Source of the DNA: Cornus controversa
Lineage: Eukaryota > Streptophyta > Magnoliopsida > Cornales > Cornaceae
DNA: 64,000 bases
Direction of reading: 5' to 3'
NCBI GenBank assembly: GCA_026545225.1
Contig: CM048849.1
Coordinates: forward strand, 33,862,336-33,926,335
A model generated the notes under the pieces. It worked only from the letters and a program-made list of their open reading frames with translations, made no database searches and was not told the DNA's origin. The position numbers and the translations under genes are program-made. Positions 13,286 to 25,908 of the stretch are shown in pieces (within the stretch, counting starts at the first letter, position 1; each line of letters opens with the position of its first letter).

Positions 13286-14408
13286 GTTTTTATATTAAGT
13301 TTTTGGAATGTACAAGTCACTAAACTTTGGCCACTCCAAAGATGCTTTGAGTTGCAATTGCACAGCATTGCAAGGAAACCATGTGTGATAGTGTCTGTTC
13401 TCAATGGATGCTTTCAGAATGCACAAGTAAGCTAAATATAAAGATGAAACAAAGTAGGCAAAATCAAATTTCTCATATCACAAGCAAGCAAAATGCACTT
13501 AACATGTTTGTCATAGACATTGTTGTCACAATAGTTTTTTTTTTTTTTTTAAACCTTTTCCGTGTAGCTTTTTACATCATTTATAAATATTATACCTGTA
13601 GAAAGAAATTATAGGGAGATTCTGTAAATAGTAACAGACCATCAATCTTTACAGAACCAGCAATAACAGTTGTGTATGCAATAGATCTTGATTGCCCTTT
13701 ATTCTTTTTATTTGCTTCAGTTTGCGGCATGACTTGATAAAAGTTAAAAGTCCACCATATCTCCTAAAAGACCAAATCAACTAATTTAAAAATTGTACAC
13801 ATAAATTGATCGGACACCCACCAAGGCATGCCTTTCAAAGCAAAATGTGGAGGTTTTCTAAAAGTCAAGGTTTAGTTTTCTGAGAACTCAGCTATAAAAA
13901 AATATGATTTAGAGAACTGTTTTTGAAAACAGTTTTTTTTTTTTTTTTTTTTTTGAGAAATGTTTTCTTAGTTGCTCACATAGACTTGGGTGTACCTTAG
14001 TTATTCCATACACTTAATGGTAATTAATTGGCAAAATCTCATAATAAATGAAACATTAAACTTGATTTGGAAAATATAAGTACCCGAACATTCTGTAATG
14101 ACAATACAGGAGTAGAGAGGTTTTCACTATTCCTATTATTAAGTTGTCTCAAAGCCTCAAAAGCAAAAGTACTAAACACCAAAGATAACTCAACAAAAAA
14201 TAACAATAATATTAGTTCCAAAAATTCTGTAACAAGAATTGGAAGCAAGAAGTCCTTTGCAACTCTACTTCCTTTCACTTAAAAATATTAAATAATATGA
14301 TGAGCTCCAGTGCTCCACAATCCAGTAAGTAATTATATGAATTTTAGACCAAGATTCAATACTAAGTCTGCATATTAATACAAGTACTAAATTCTTATCC
14401 AAATTGAT

Positions 14409-14467
<59 letters not shown>

Positions 14468-15280
14468 GATTACACAAGTAATATCAAGCGATAATAGTTG
14501 AATGAAAATACAAAAGGTGTTTTTGGCAAAGCTTTATTGACAAAGCTTGTTCAACATCTCCCTCCACCAATCATAGTTTGTTTAGCTTTATGCTAGTATA
14601 TGTTTAGTTTTTATTTATATGTTTTTAGGAAACACATGTAATGATCCAACCTTTTGCAAGTTGTTATGACTAAAGTTGGATCCGGCTTATTTTAGGATTA
14701 TATGTAATGGTGCTTATTACTATTAATGGAATATGCTTATTTAGTAAAAAAAATTCTCTTATGCAAATTTTTTATTGTTTATTTTTAATTAATTATGCAT
14801 GAATTATCAATGTTGCGACAAAAAAGGAAGAAAAAGTGTATAAAAGAAATCATAAGCATAATATCCAAACTTATTTACATGTGAACAAAGAGTTTATGTT
14901 TTTTTTTTTTTTTTGTTTCTTTATCTCCAAATTAACCTTCTATTGCTTAAGGTATAGCTTCATGTCTATTTTAAAGATTATAACAAGCGTTTAAAGCTCT
15001 CTCAAATGTTCAACAAAGAGAATTTGAGTCATTTTAATGTATTATATTCATTTTAGTTTATTTTTAGTGAGATAGGTTTGTCCAAATAGTGAGAATTACC
15101 TCCATGATAAAGATTGAGCTTCTACAAAGGTTAATCCGTCAATTTCATCAACAAAGGACAAAAATGTAAATTCACACTATGACACTCTCACCAATTAGCT
15201 CATGCATACATATTCATGGTTCTAAATTTAAAAGTTTTCTAGATTTATTTAGAATGCAAAATACCAGTAAATCACACTTT
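13286..15280. other. Intergenic AT-rich sequence
   Basis: No supported gene. Holds poly-T tracts (about 13538-13551 and 13931-13954) and an (AT)n microsatellite at 14410-14464. The short ORFs here (for example 14039-14278 on the minus strand) have no recognisable motif. Confidence 0.6.
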
Positions 15281-15496
15281 TCGATATATCGATGATCTCT
15301 TCTGTATCGATCGAAGCTTACAGGACTAGTGTCAATCTATACTTTATATTGTATCGATCGATCGAGGCTTTCTAATGTATCGATTGAATGACATTAAAGT
15401 AGTGGCAATCAATGGAGGCTCGCGAACACAGATAGCTGGATTTAACTACAAGTGTTTTGTGCTGATCCAACTGCTTTTTTAAGTTGTCTATAAATA
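15281..15496 (+). promoter_or_regulatory. Palindrome cluster and TATA box, possible LTR relic
   Basis: Repeated ATCGAT/TCGATCGA palindromes at 15281-15300, 15304-15314, 15351-15366 and 15377-15386 lie about 70-200 bp upstream of TATAAATA (15489-15496). The same arrangement is seen in the copia LTRs further right, so this may be the U3 region of an old copia-type LTR covering roughly 15000-15960. No terminal repeats were found to confirm that. Confidence 0.4.
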
Positions 15497-16396
15497 CATA
15501 TGATCTCTAAAATCCTAGACATGTTGAGATACACCAGTAGAGATTTTCTTTGATTCAGTCATATTATTTTGAAAAGCTTAAACACTTAAATTCTTTTCAT
15601 ACACATGATCAAACCTCATGTTCTTCATATAATTTATATACTTTTTAGAGTTTTCTTGTGGGAGAAAAATGTGCATTTTTTGTGTTTTCAACATTTGTCA
15701 TACATCTTAGTATTGGTGAGTAGTTGTATGGTGTTGATACATTCGCTGCTATGCTATACAACAATATCTAACACTGCCAGAGCAATTTACCATATTCTCA
15801 TCCGGTAGCTAGAGTATTAATCACTAAAGAAGCAGATTTGCAACATTGTAGACATATTAGAAAGATAACCTTGAGATTTTCGAGGGTACTGTGTGATTTA
15901 GGTTATAAATCTCTTTCTCATAATAGATTAATTTGACAGACTAGTGTAATACCTTGTAAATAATTCTATTTTTTTTTTAGAATACGATAGATCGTAATAT
16001 GCAATACGGTTGATTGTAATATGATACAGTTGATCATAATTATGATGAGAATTCTATTTTACAAATCGGTTTTAAATGGTTTCTTATTTCGTTTTGGGTT
16101 TATATAAAATTCTATTATACAGAACTTATATGTATGTATAGATAAAAAGAAAGAGATAAAGGGAGGGAGAAGAGTGAAAAACCTTAATCCTTGGTCTTGT
16201 GCATAGAGGATCACGAAGTACGAATTGAGACGAACACTTGACAAGATACGTGTTATTGCTTTGTGAATCGTAAAGCAAGTTTCTTTCTTCTCTTCCCCTT
16301 TGAACCCATAAACGTATCACCTCTGATACATATTAGGTATATATTATAGGTTTCGTTGGCTGTATTGATGTTATATGTATAAACGTGAAATTTGTG

Positions 16397-16427
<31 letters not shown>

Positions 16428-16572
16428 AATCTGAATTAGGTGATCTATATGCTGCCCTATTACTGATAGATTAGTTCGAGAAACATAAGCAATAAAGTTT
16501 GCTTGATATTATGTTGGTTGTGAGTGTCTGATTTGCTATATATATATATATGTATATATGTATATATATATA
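15497..16572. other. Intergenic sequence with microsatellites
   Basis: No gene seen. Contains mixed (AT)n and (GT)n runs at about 16398-16428 and an (AT)n-rich tract at 16540-16572 that was the target of the next element. Confidence 0.55.
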
Positions 16573-19414
16573 TGTGAGATCCTGAATTTTTTTTTTTAAT
16601 TAAATGTTTTATTATTATTATTATTATTTTATTTTATTAAAATGTTTTATTTTTATTATTTCATTTCTATGTTTAGGATATGTTAGGATGTTCGGGTTTC
16701 CAATTTCAAGTATTGGTTTGATCCCGGGCATTTTCAAAGTTAAAGAATAGTTCTACGGGATGGTGGGACATGAGGATATGTTAGTCTTTTCCAAAAAGAT
16801 TTGGGACAATTTCGGCATTTCTTTTAAAGTGAAGGGTATTTTAGTAATTTTGTATTATGGATGGCACCATCGAAAATTCTTTGAAAAAGAATGGCATTGT
16901 GGTAGTTTTAGAGTAAAATGGAGGGTAAAAGAGACTTTTCACTTGGGGGAGTCTAGAAGCTTCTAGAAGGGGTGAGAGATATAGATGTATATCTATAGGT
17001 TTTGAGCTATAAAAGTCAAAATTGTCTTCCTCTCTTCCCCATAAGTTCTGCCCGCCCTTTCTTTTTCCTCTCCATCTCTCATTTTGCTCTCTTTCTTCCT
17101 CCATTGAAGGTGCTTGAAGGTTAGGCTTGGTCCAAGGTTATTAGTGGTGGTTAGTGTTGGTGCTAGTGGCATGTAAGTGTTTCTTTCCACCACTTTTGTC
17201 CATCTTTTTCTTCTACTTCCTCTCTTCATCTTCTTTTTCAATTATTGAAGTTTGAAGGATGAGTGTGGTGTATGGTTTGTAGTATTGGAAGATTTGGGAC
17301 TTGAAGACTTCCATTTCTTTCTATTGATTTCTCCATTAAAGCTTTTGAAGAAAAGTTAGGGTTTCAAATTGAATTTCAAAATTCAATTTGGGGGTTTCTT
17401 CAATCCTTCTTGGATTTAAGGTAGGAATGAATTTAACTTCCTTTCCTAATGTTTTAAGACTTTAGGAAGTGTTAGGTTGAGATTCTAACATGAATTGCAA
17501 AATGTATAGATTAAAGTTTACTTTATTTCATGAAAATTTGGGGCTTTTGTGTTTTGAGCATGCTAAATGTGTTTAGACTTTGAATTATGCCTATTAGCAT
17601 TGCTAGGGAGGTTTACCATTGAGACATGTATACCATTGGATCACTTGAACTCTTAATTTGAAATTAAAGTACACTTTATTGCATGATAACTCTAGTGCTG
17701 TGTAAGAGGTCTTGGGTCATCCATTAGTGTCTTGGAATAAAAAGCTTAACTTTTGTTCAAGAAGAGTGTTTTGGGAAAAAGTGGTGAGATGTATTCTTTG
17801 TTTGCTAATGTGTGTTCAAGCATCCTACATTTTACTTTATTAATGTGTAGGAATGCTAATGGATGAATTGGGTTTCATTTGACAACTTATGGACCATTAG
17901 GGGTATTTTGGTCATTCAGGTGTACATTAGTTGAGAATGCATGTTAGGTGGTTATTTAAAGTGCCTAAGTGTTTGTATACGCCTTTTGAACATGTGGAGC
18001 ATGATAGGTAACACTTAGGATAAATTATGGAATTTTGACCATACTTTAATGTTTGGAGCTAGGGTTCCACGGTGCAACATGACTTTTGGCATGGAACTGA
18101 AATTGTTTAAATGCTTTAAATTATGCTTAGAATGTACTAGAGCATGATTTGGTGTTAATTTAATATATTTGATTTGCAAGTTCAAGTATGCTTGCTAGGT
18201 AGCATATAAATTGCCTAGATGTACTACTTTGGTTAAATTATGAATTTGGTTATGCTTTGATACTATATATATGCAAGCATTGAAATTAAAGGTTTAAAGC
18301 CCTACTGAAAAGGATTTGAAGGTTTAAAGCCCTATTGAAAAGAGACATTTACTCACGTGGAATTGTGCTTAAGGAGTGACTCATTGAAAGCTTGGTGCAC
18401 ATAGATGTAGAACCAATGCTATGAGGATAATTATTATGGACATTGTTATTACATTGTTCATATTGATCATTTTTTTCATACTGTTCATATCATGTGTGAG
18501 TTATGATTTTTGAGAAGTTTTAGATAGTCGGAATTGAAAATAGAGGCACAAAGATGCCTGGTGGTTGATAAGTCCACCTGGCTGGCCAGTGGTTTCACGT
18601 CGACCTGCGGACTAGTAATCCGGAATGACGGAATGTACAGAAGGACTGTTTGAGGACTGCTCTGTTGATGCGTGTGTCACGACTATTTGAGTTACATGTG
18701 GTGTGTGGGTGTGTGTGTCATTTGCACTGCATCTAAATAAGTAAACTGTTCATTTCAAGTTTTATGTTTTTTAAACCATTATGAATAGGTTTATTATTCT
18801 GTTGTTATGGACGAGTTATGGCTTCACTGTTTATGGGCAGGTTATATTTCATGCTTATGTGTAAATACCATTAGCGAGTACTTGTGAAACATGTGGGAAG
18901 GGAAATAGGAACATGTTAGAAAGAACAACGTTGCGTGCATGTTCCCTTAGGAGTTCTTACTTCAGTCTGAAATGTTTAGGGGAGACAGTTGAGTCATTTC
19001 TACTGAGCCGTCGTTGCTCACCCTACAGATGTACCACATTTTTCAGGAAATAGGGACGGAAAGGATGTTGCTTGAGCTCCAGAAAGCTTGACGTGGCATT
19101 TTTCTTTTTTGGTGTTTTGTAGTTATACTTGCATGTAGTAGGTATAACTTGGATAACATGTATGTTACGTTATTCGGGGCCAGTTTGTTGGCTTAGTACT
19201 TCTGTACTTGTATGACATGTCATAATCAAAAGTTTTGTGATTTATCTTCTCTATTGAGCATGTTTAGTGTATGCTAATTATAGTTAAGTTGTTTATCGCT
19301 TCCGCAGTGACGACTTTGATGTCGGCTCGGGGTCCGGGGTTCGGATTCTTTTCTATTCTTTTCTTATATTTTCTTTTAGTCGTAACTCGGGTCTTTGAGA
19401 TTCGGGACGTGACA
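16573..19414 (+). mobile_element. Solo LTR of a Tekay/Del-like gypsy element
   Basis: A 2842-bp sequence starting TGTGAGATCCTGAA and ending GGGACGTGACA, typical ends of large chromovirus LTRs, flanked by ATATA on both sides (16568-16572 and 19415-19419). There is no primer site or coding, so it is a solo LTR left by recombination between two LTRs. A block ACTGAGCCGTCGTTGCTCACC (about 19000-19020) is shared with the LTRs at 50419-53194 and 53400-53530. The target is a microsatellite, so the duplication alone is weak evidence; the terminal motifs carry the call. Confidence 0.82.
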
Positions 19415-19419
19415 ATATA

Positions 19420-19466
<47 letters not shown>
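19415..19466. repeat. (AT)n microsatellite
   Basis: About 50 bp of AT dinucleotides, the right half of the microsatellite split by the solo LTR. Confidence 0.95.
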
Positions 19467-20703
19467 TATTATGGACATACAATGATGCTCATATGTTTCG
19501 TTTTGATTATATAAAATTTATTTTATGCATGTATAGATTGTCATAATTATTGCTTGTATGTATTCATGTTTATAATTTGATATATAAATGTATATGTTGC
19601 TGTGTTTTCTATTTTGGTGTTTTTCATGTTATAATTTGTGGTATTTATACAATGTTATTCACATGCTATTACTTAGGTAAATGTATGTTTGATTCTTTTC
19701 TAAATTTTGTGAACTAGTATGATAGGATTAAAGTTAGTTAGTGCATTGATTGATTTGGTTTTCAAAACATGGTGGTATTTAGGTAAAATGTTTGGTTTGA
19801 AATATATTGAGTATGTTTAGGGCATGAGAAGCTTTTCATTAAGTGATATACGTGATAATTGTCTAAATAAATTGTTAGATATGTTTATGTTAATTTTTAT
19901 CATATTGTGAATTGTGTATGTGCAATGGAACCACTGTAGGTTGGCTAATAAATCTGACTCACTAATACCAATTAGGATAGTTGAGTTGTTACGGCATGGT
20001 TGAGTTACACAGGCATAGTTGAGTTGTCTATTTTTATTCTTATATATACTTGCAGGCATGGTTTAGTTACTTATATTTGTATAATTTTATTATTGATCAC
20101 ATAAATATAGTTGATTTGTTTATTTTTATTGGTGGGCATGGTTGAGTTGCGTATACTTTCATTATTGGTCACATATGTATATTTAATATGTGTGGATGAT
20201 ATTGTAGGTTCTTTGTTATATTTATGGAGATGGTGGGTTTATCGGAACTCTGTTGGGTTGTAGTAGAGAGGACTTGCTCGTGGGTTTAACCCTCTTTTGT
20301 TGATAAACTTTCAAGTTATAGACAGTTCCAATCACAGGTTGAGTTAGTGGTTCTTTTTAGATTCACGTGTCTATAGTTTATTTTAGTCTTTTCAGAGTAT
20401 GAACTTGATTCTATTTTATTTTATAGATTAATAAACAATAGTTTCTTTCGAGTTATGGATTTAGGAGTCTTTGAGTTACGGGATTCCTGAGTTGTATTTA
20501 ATTGAAGATTTTGGTATTTATTTTGAAATATTTATGGATTAATTATATAGAGTTTTTTGAAATTTATTATTTATTAGCTTTCCTTTCTGCTATTTAATTT
20601 TTCTTTATTGCATCCTGTGTTTTATGCTTGTTTATTGTCAATTGCTTGACACCTTCCCATTTTCATAAGCCAACTCACGCGTGAAAATTTGGAGGGTGTC
20701 ACA
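19467..20703 (-). mobile_element. Possible LTR fragment
   Basis: The right end reads GGAGGGTGTCACA, which on the minus strand is TGTGACACCC, a common start of plant gypsy LTRs. No second boundary could be fixed. ACTAG occurs both at 19713-19717 and just after 20703, but such a match is expected by chance over 1 kb. Confidence 0.3.
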
Positions 20704-21663
20704 ACTAGGCCCCATGATTTTTTAACCCTTGTTTAAAGGTTTTTTCATATTAAAATATGGTGTTCTTTATTATTGCTTTTACTGGATCGACATTTAGGGT
20801 GCATATTAATAGTAGTTGGTTGGATGGTATATCCGGCTCACCCAATATCTACTCGTTGGATAGATGTTATTAAATTGATTGAGGCGAATGAGTGTTGATT
20901 ATTGATCTCATTAGTTTTATGTGCACTTATTGTTTAATTCATTATTAGTTAATTATTTAATTGAACTGTTTAATAATAATATTTTTAATATAGCTTTATT
21001 AACTCCTGAGGTATGCAGGTCTTCAGTTTTATGTGTACTTATTGTTTAACTCATTATTAGTTAATTAATTAATTGAACTATTTAATAATAATATTTTTAA
21101 TATAACTTTATTAACTATTTAGGTGTGCGGGTTTTGTCGATTAGCTAAAATGTTACCTTTTAGGCTTACGTGTTGGTAAGTGGAGAAGGCGCGTGATATT
21201 GTAGAGCCATTTAGCTTACTATTTTTGCTATTTTAATTTTATTCTGAATACGAGTATTCATGTAACGAGGATAATCATGTAAGGCCATCCATAATGGGTT
21301 AGCCAAATTTATTTATTCAAATTTGAATTTTAGTTAACCATTTCAGCATGTTAGTCAGTCACATCATCATATTAGGATTTCTAAATTTTAACTTCATAAC
21401 AAATTCTCCAAAGTTTCACTATTCACACAATTAAATAATCTTACACAATTAAATTAATCTATAATTTTATACATATACATATACATATATATGTTAAATT
21501 TTTTATATTTTTTTAACTTAAAAAATTCATAATTTTTTCGTTTTAAGTCAAAAAATAGTCTATATAGTATTCAAATTAAAGCTCTCGAAATTATCTTTCT
21601 AACAGAATTAGTTTCATCAAAAACTTTAATTTGTAGTGAAAGTTATTGAGATTTAAGTAAATG

Positions 21664-21717
<54 letters not shown>

Positions 21718-22176
21718 GGCACGAATATTTATAAAAATAAAAACCAAAAATATAATAAGACGAAGAACCAAGTGAAGCAGTGGTGGGTTCCATTCTTTTA
21801 GCTATACCATTGTTTAGCAATAGTAACTTTTGGTTTTGGCAAATTATGCTCTAATAAAGATAAAATTTTATTAGTTGATGTTGGTTTATTGTGAATTTTT
21901 AATATAATGAATGATATTTAATATTGAAAATATATTTTATTTAATATTGTGGTGATGAATTTGAGAGTTGATTTGACATCCTACACTAAATCTAATATAA
22001 CTAGATGTTTCTGTGTTTAAATTTGGGAGGCGTGACTATTCATTTTTTTTTTTTTTTGGATAAGTTAGTTTTGTTGCACTAAACCACCAATGCAAAGAAA
22101 CAATCCTTCAACCAACATTTTAAACATCAACATGAGCAAACAAAAAAACATGGAAACAACAATATCACTAGGAAAA
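20704..22176. other. Intergenic AT-rich sequence with repeats
   Basis: No gene seen. Contains a tandem duplication with 112-bp period (20913-21024 and 21025-21136, sharing TTATTAGTTAATTA and TTTAATAATAATATTTTTAA) and a (TA)n run at 21667-21714. Confidence 0.6.
20913..21136. repeat. 112-bp tandem duplication
   Basis: Two head-to-tail copies of an AT-rich 112-bp unit beginning AGTTTTATGTG, with scattered substitutions. Confidence 0.85.
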
Positions 22177-22302
22177 ATGATACATAGTCCAACAGTTTTA
22201 TGTGAGTGGAAATAACGTCACCCACTATAATGATATCATGATGATGTCATTCTTACTCACATAAATTGAGTCGGATTAATCGGCTGTCGGACTATGTATC
22301 AT
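22177..22302. mobile_element. MITE with ATGATACATAGTCC ends
   Basis: A 126-bp element with inverted termini ATGATACATAGTCC(A/G)ACAG. Inside, a segment like ATGATGTCATTCTTACTCACATAAA resembles the MITEs at 27244-27401 and 32927-33084, suggesting one family. It lies about 380 bp downstream of the receptor-gene stop. Confidence 0.7.
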
Positions 22303-22683
22303 GATTCTATAACTAGATATCTAACAAGCCAAAGAAACATCAAAAGGAAAATCAGAACCAGCACATCCATATTTCACAGCAGATAACCCCTCTACAAAGC
22401 TGAAGAAGATGATGACAATTCATTTGTGTGAAACAAGTTGCACCCAGCAACCCCAAGTTTAACCCCTGTAAAGCAAGAATTTCAGGGTTAATTCATATGA
22501 AACAAGCTGCAGAAATATCCAAAAGAATTATGCAAAAACAATTTGCATTTCAAACTTGTCTAGAGTTATTATGCTAGTCTCATATTGTGTGTGTATATAT
22601 AGATATATATATATATATATAAAGAATCAATTAAGTAGCTTACCATTATCACCCGTGACTTCATTTGTTTCTCTTCGCCAGCA
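22303..22683 (-). other. 3' flank of the receptor-like-protein gene
   Basis: Sequence downstream of the stop codon, probably 3' UTR and beyond. It contains an (AT)n run at about 22603-22620. No other gene is visible. Confidence 0.5.
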
Positions 22684-25600
22684 CTAAAGCCTCCGGATTG
22701 GATTTCTGTAAGTTCTTCTCTGCCTTCTTCTCCGCTCCAAATTCATAAAAACAACTCGATCAACATGTTTGTAGTACCATTGTCTCCACTTCCTACAGAA
22801 CACAAGCGGTCCGATTATAACTCCTAGACCTACAACAAATCCCAATGCAACACTTGCACAGAATTCAGCCTCTAGATATGAATGCCTATCTTCAAACGTT
22901 GTTGGCGGTGATAGTCCTGCCACTTTCTTATCACTACAACTTATGTTCAAAGGGAAGCCACATAAGCCTTGGTTCCCCAGGAAGGAAGTTTCTGAAAATG
23001 TTTGAATTTGGGAGCCTCCCGGAATCCTTCCAACCAGTAGATTGCATGACACATTGAAGAATGAAAGAAACGAAAGACCTGCAAGCGCCTCTGGAATCTC
23101 CCCACTTAGCTTGTTCTTTGAAAGGTCTAATGACTCGAGCTCTCTTAATTTTCCCAATGATGCTGGGATTGTGCCTGTGAGGGCGTTGTGTGACAAGTTG
23201 AGAACAAGAAGAAATTTGAGATTTCCAATGGTATCAGGAATCGTTCCTTCGAATTTGTTGCTTGAAAAATCAACAGCTTTGAATGTCACTAGAATTTTCA
23301 CCAGCTCCATCTTTAACCCTTTATTGGTGACTGTCACTGTATCTCGATAATACAAGTGATTTGTAAGTTCGAACTCAAAATGATTAGACTTTGAGGACTG
23401 TGAATTATCCTCATCATCCATCATTGCAGTCCAACTTAAGAAGGAGTATGTGGGCAAATAACCACTAAAATTGTTCAAAGCTATGTCGATGATTTGAAGA
23501 TTTGGCCAGCCACCATTATTGCCACCTTGACAAGAAATATCTCCTTGGAACCTATTTGAACGCAAAATTAAAACACTTAAGCTGGATATGTCCATCAAAA
23601 AGCATGGAAATGTATCATTCATCTTGTTATTCCCAAGGTTTAAAATCTCTAGCAATTTGCAATTGGCAAGAGATTCCGGAACCTGCCCTTCTAGTTGATT
23701 ACCACTGAGATCCAGAGTCTTTAAACTACAGTTGCGTGGAAATGTCCCTGATACATTTCCACTAAGCTTGTTGTTCCGCAAATTCAGTACTTCAAGAGTA
23801 CTAGAGTTACTTTTTCCAATCAAACATGGCGGAATTGCGCCAAACAAACCATTTTCAGACAAATCAAGAAATTGAAGGTAAGCATATTCTATACCCTCAG
23901 AAAATAGGAAGCCCAAATTGCATACTGATTGAGGAATGGTTCCGGTGAGGCTATTATTCGAAAGAGAGAAGAAATAGACAAATGGCACATTCTTACCAGT
24001 ATCAACAGGGATGGAGGAATTGAAATTATTGCTTGAGAAGTCCAAATAGCCAGCTGATGCTGGTGGTATTGGGATTTCCCCATGGAGCTGGTTAGAGTGT
24101 AGGTCAAGGACACTGAGACTATCAGGAATAAGAAAAGGTTTTTGCATATCCACTAGGAGATTATGAGAGAGATTCAAAGCAATGAGACTTCCCTTACCAA
24201 CTTCCCAAATCCAGTTTGGTATTTCCCCATCAATTTGGTTGTCTGAAAGGTCCAAATAGGTCAGTTTTGATTGGTTCCGCAGGTCAGGAAAACTTTGCAG
24301 GTTGCAAGAAGCCAAATGTAATTCGTCGAATTGGGGGAAGGAAGACAAGCTCACATGACTGTCACTTGCATTGACTGACAATAAGCTGTTGTAGGAAAGG
24401 TCAAGTGTAGTAAGATTTTGAAGCCTGTGAAGTGTTCCTAAATTTACAAGGCCACTGAAGTTGTTGGAAGAGAGTGAGAGGAGGTTAAGCCTCTCCATCT
24501 CAAAGAAAGAAATGGGAATTGGCCCTTCTAAATTGTTAACACTCAAATCAAGTGTATCCACTCCGGACGATGAAGCATTTGAGATTTCATCAACTTGACC
24601 TGCAAATTGATTAAAAGAAAGCTGAATAACCTTCAGCAATGGGAGTGAAAACAGTGCTGAAGGAATACTCCCATTCAATGAATTGTAACTTAAATCAACA
24701 TGTACAAGATTCAAGAGGCCTTCAAAGTGAGTGGAAGGAATTGGACCCGTTAAATTATTAACGGACAAGTCTATGTGGGTAAGTTTTGTTGACATCTGAA
24801 ATGATGGAATGGATCCAGTAAACATGTTGAAAGTAAAATCCAAATAAACAAGTTGAGTAAGGTTTGTGACTGAACTTGGAATCAGTCCACTGAATCTGCA
24901 CTTGTCGAGCTGTAACCTGGACAACTTCCCAAGATTACCTATTGAATTTGGTAATCTCCCAGAAAAATTTGTATAGCTAAGAATCAAGGTCTGAAGAGAT
25001 CCATTCTGGGGAAATTCTGGCAAAGAACCCTCAAGTAATCCATTATAGGATAAATCAATTTCCTGTAGAGTTGGAATCTGGAAGATCTTTACCGGGAATG
25101 TTCCTCGTAACTCACATGAACTAAGACGCAAGACTGTCAAATTTGTGTAGCTTGCTAAGAAATTTGGAACTGGGTAAGACAGACCAGTCTGACTCAGATC
25201 GATTACCGAAAGAGACTGGAGATTAGCAAGAGAAGAGCATATTGGACCTCGAAGATGACAGCCGGACAAGCTCAACACTCGCAGATTCGGAAGTGAAGAA
25301 GACAAGGCCTGGCACCATCCCTCTGCCAATATATTTACGCTGTCAAGATGGAGTTCTGTAAGCTCAGTGAGGTTCTGGACCAGCCATTCTAGTTTCTCAA
25401 GCTTTAATGGAAGATCTACATCCAGAGTAACGGACAAATCAAGAGTAACCAACTTTTTCAAATGCGAAATTCCTATAGGAATTTGCCCTGAAAAGTAGGA
25501 ATTTGACAAATTCAGATATATCAAGTTAGTTAGCTTTTCAAACCCGGTTGAAATTGTTGCATCCTGGAAGTCATTGTAAGCCAGATTCAGCCTCTGGATA

Positions 25601-25908
25601 TGCCGGAGATTGAAAAGACTACTTGCATTGTGGATTCCTCCACAGATTGATTCAAAGCTCAGGTCGAGGCTAGTAACATGACCCAAGTTGTCGCATGTTA
25701 TACCGCTCCACCGGCAACAATCTGTACTTTGATTCCATAGCACCAATTTGGTTGAAAGCAAAGAATCGAAGTCGAGGCTGTTCTTTAATTGGATCAACAA
25801 AGTTCTCTGATGGTGCAAGCACTGGCAGTGCACTGGAATGATTCCAATGCAGGAGATTGAGAATGTAGTGATCAGGAGAAACCATGGGAAAAGTGAAACA
25901 AACCTCAT
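22684..25908 (-). CDS. LRR receptor-like protein (RLP, Cf/Ve class)
   Basis: An intact single-exon gene of 1074 residues. From the chosen start: a signal peptide (about 1-28, MRFVSLFPWFLLITT...), an LRR N-terminal cap with DCCRWSGITCD at 63-73, then about thirty leucine-rich repeats of the extracellular plant type (LxxLDLSxNxLxGxIP). These are broken near 820-890 by an island domain (YYRDTVTVTNKGL...), followed by the last repeats, NQGLCGFPL, an acidic stretch, one membrane helix (about 1019-1038, with GxxxG spacing) and a short basic cytosolic tail without a kinase. Such proteins sit in the plasma membrane and sense apoplastic ligands with SOBIR1/BAK1-type kinase partners, usually in immunity. 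The frame is open to 26076, but the methionine at 25908 directly precedes the signal peptide and is preferred. Confidence 0.95.
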   Translation of the reverse strand: MRFVSLFPWFLLITTFSISCIGIIPVHCQCLHHQRTLLIQLKNSLDFDSLLSTKLVLWNQSTDCCRWSGITCDNLGHVTSLDLSFESICGGIHNASSLFNLRHIQRLNLAYNDFQDATISTGFEKLTNLIYLNLSNSYFSGQIPIGISHLKKLVTLDLSVTLDVDLPLKLEKLEWLVQNLTELTELHLDSVNILAEGWCQALSSSLPNLRVLSLSGCHLRGPICSSLANLQSLSVIDLSQTGLSYPVPNFLASYTNLTVLRLSSCELRGTFPVKIFQIPTLQEIDLSYNGLLEGSLPEFPQNGSLQTLILSYTNFSGRLPNSIGNLGKLSRLQLDKCRFSGLIPSSVTNLTQLVYLDFTFNMFTGSIPSFQMSTKLTHIDLSVNNLTGPIPSTHFEGLLNLVHVDLSYNSLNGSIPSALFSLPLLKVIQLSFNQFAGQVDEISNASSSGVDTLDLSVNNLEGPIPISFFEMERLNLLSLSSNNFSGLVNLGTLHRLQNLTTLDLSYNSLLSVNASDSHVSLSSFPQFDELHLASCNLQSFPDLRNQSKLTYLDLSDNQIDGEIPNWIWEVGKGSLIALNLSHNLLVDMQKPFLIPDSLSVLDLHSNQLHGEIPIPPASAGYLDFSSNNFNSSIPVDTGKNVPFVYFFSLSNNSLTGTIPQSVCNLGFLFSEGIEYAYLQFLDLSENGLFGAIPPCLIGKSNSSTLEVLNLRNNKLSGNVSGTFPRNCSLKTLDLSGNQLEGQVPESLANCKLLEILNLGNNKMNDTFPCFLMDISSLSVLILRSNRFQGDISCQGGNNGGWPNLQIIDIALNNFSGYLPTYSFLSWTAMMDDEDNSQSSKSNHFEFELTNHLYYRDTVTVTNKGLKMELVKILVTFKAVDFSSNKFEGTIPDTIGNLKFLLVLNLSHNALTGTIPASLGKLRELESLDLSKNKLSGEIPEALAGLSFLSFFNVSCNLLVGRIPGGSQIQTFSETSFLGNQGLCGFPLNISCSDKKVAGLSPPTTFEDRHSYLEAEFCASVALGFVVGLGVIIGPLVFCRKWRQWYYKHVDRVVFMNLERRRRQRRTYRNPIRRL

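Noticed and set aside
14265..14477. ORFs over the (AT)n microsatellites (also 19264-19546)
   Set aside because: Isoleucine/tyrosine runs from dinucleotide repeats, not coding.
19713..20708. Complete LTR bounded by ACTAG duplications
   Set aside because: A 5-bp match is expected by chance over this distance and the left end lacks TG...CA termini; kept only as a low-confidence fragment.
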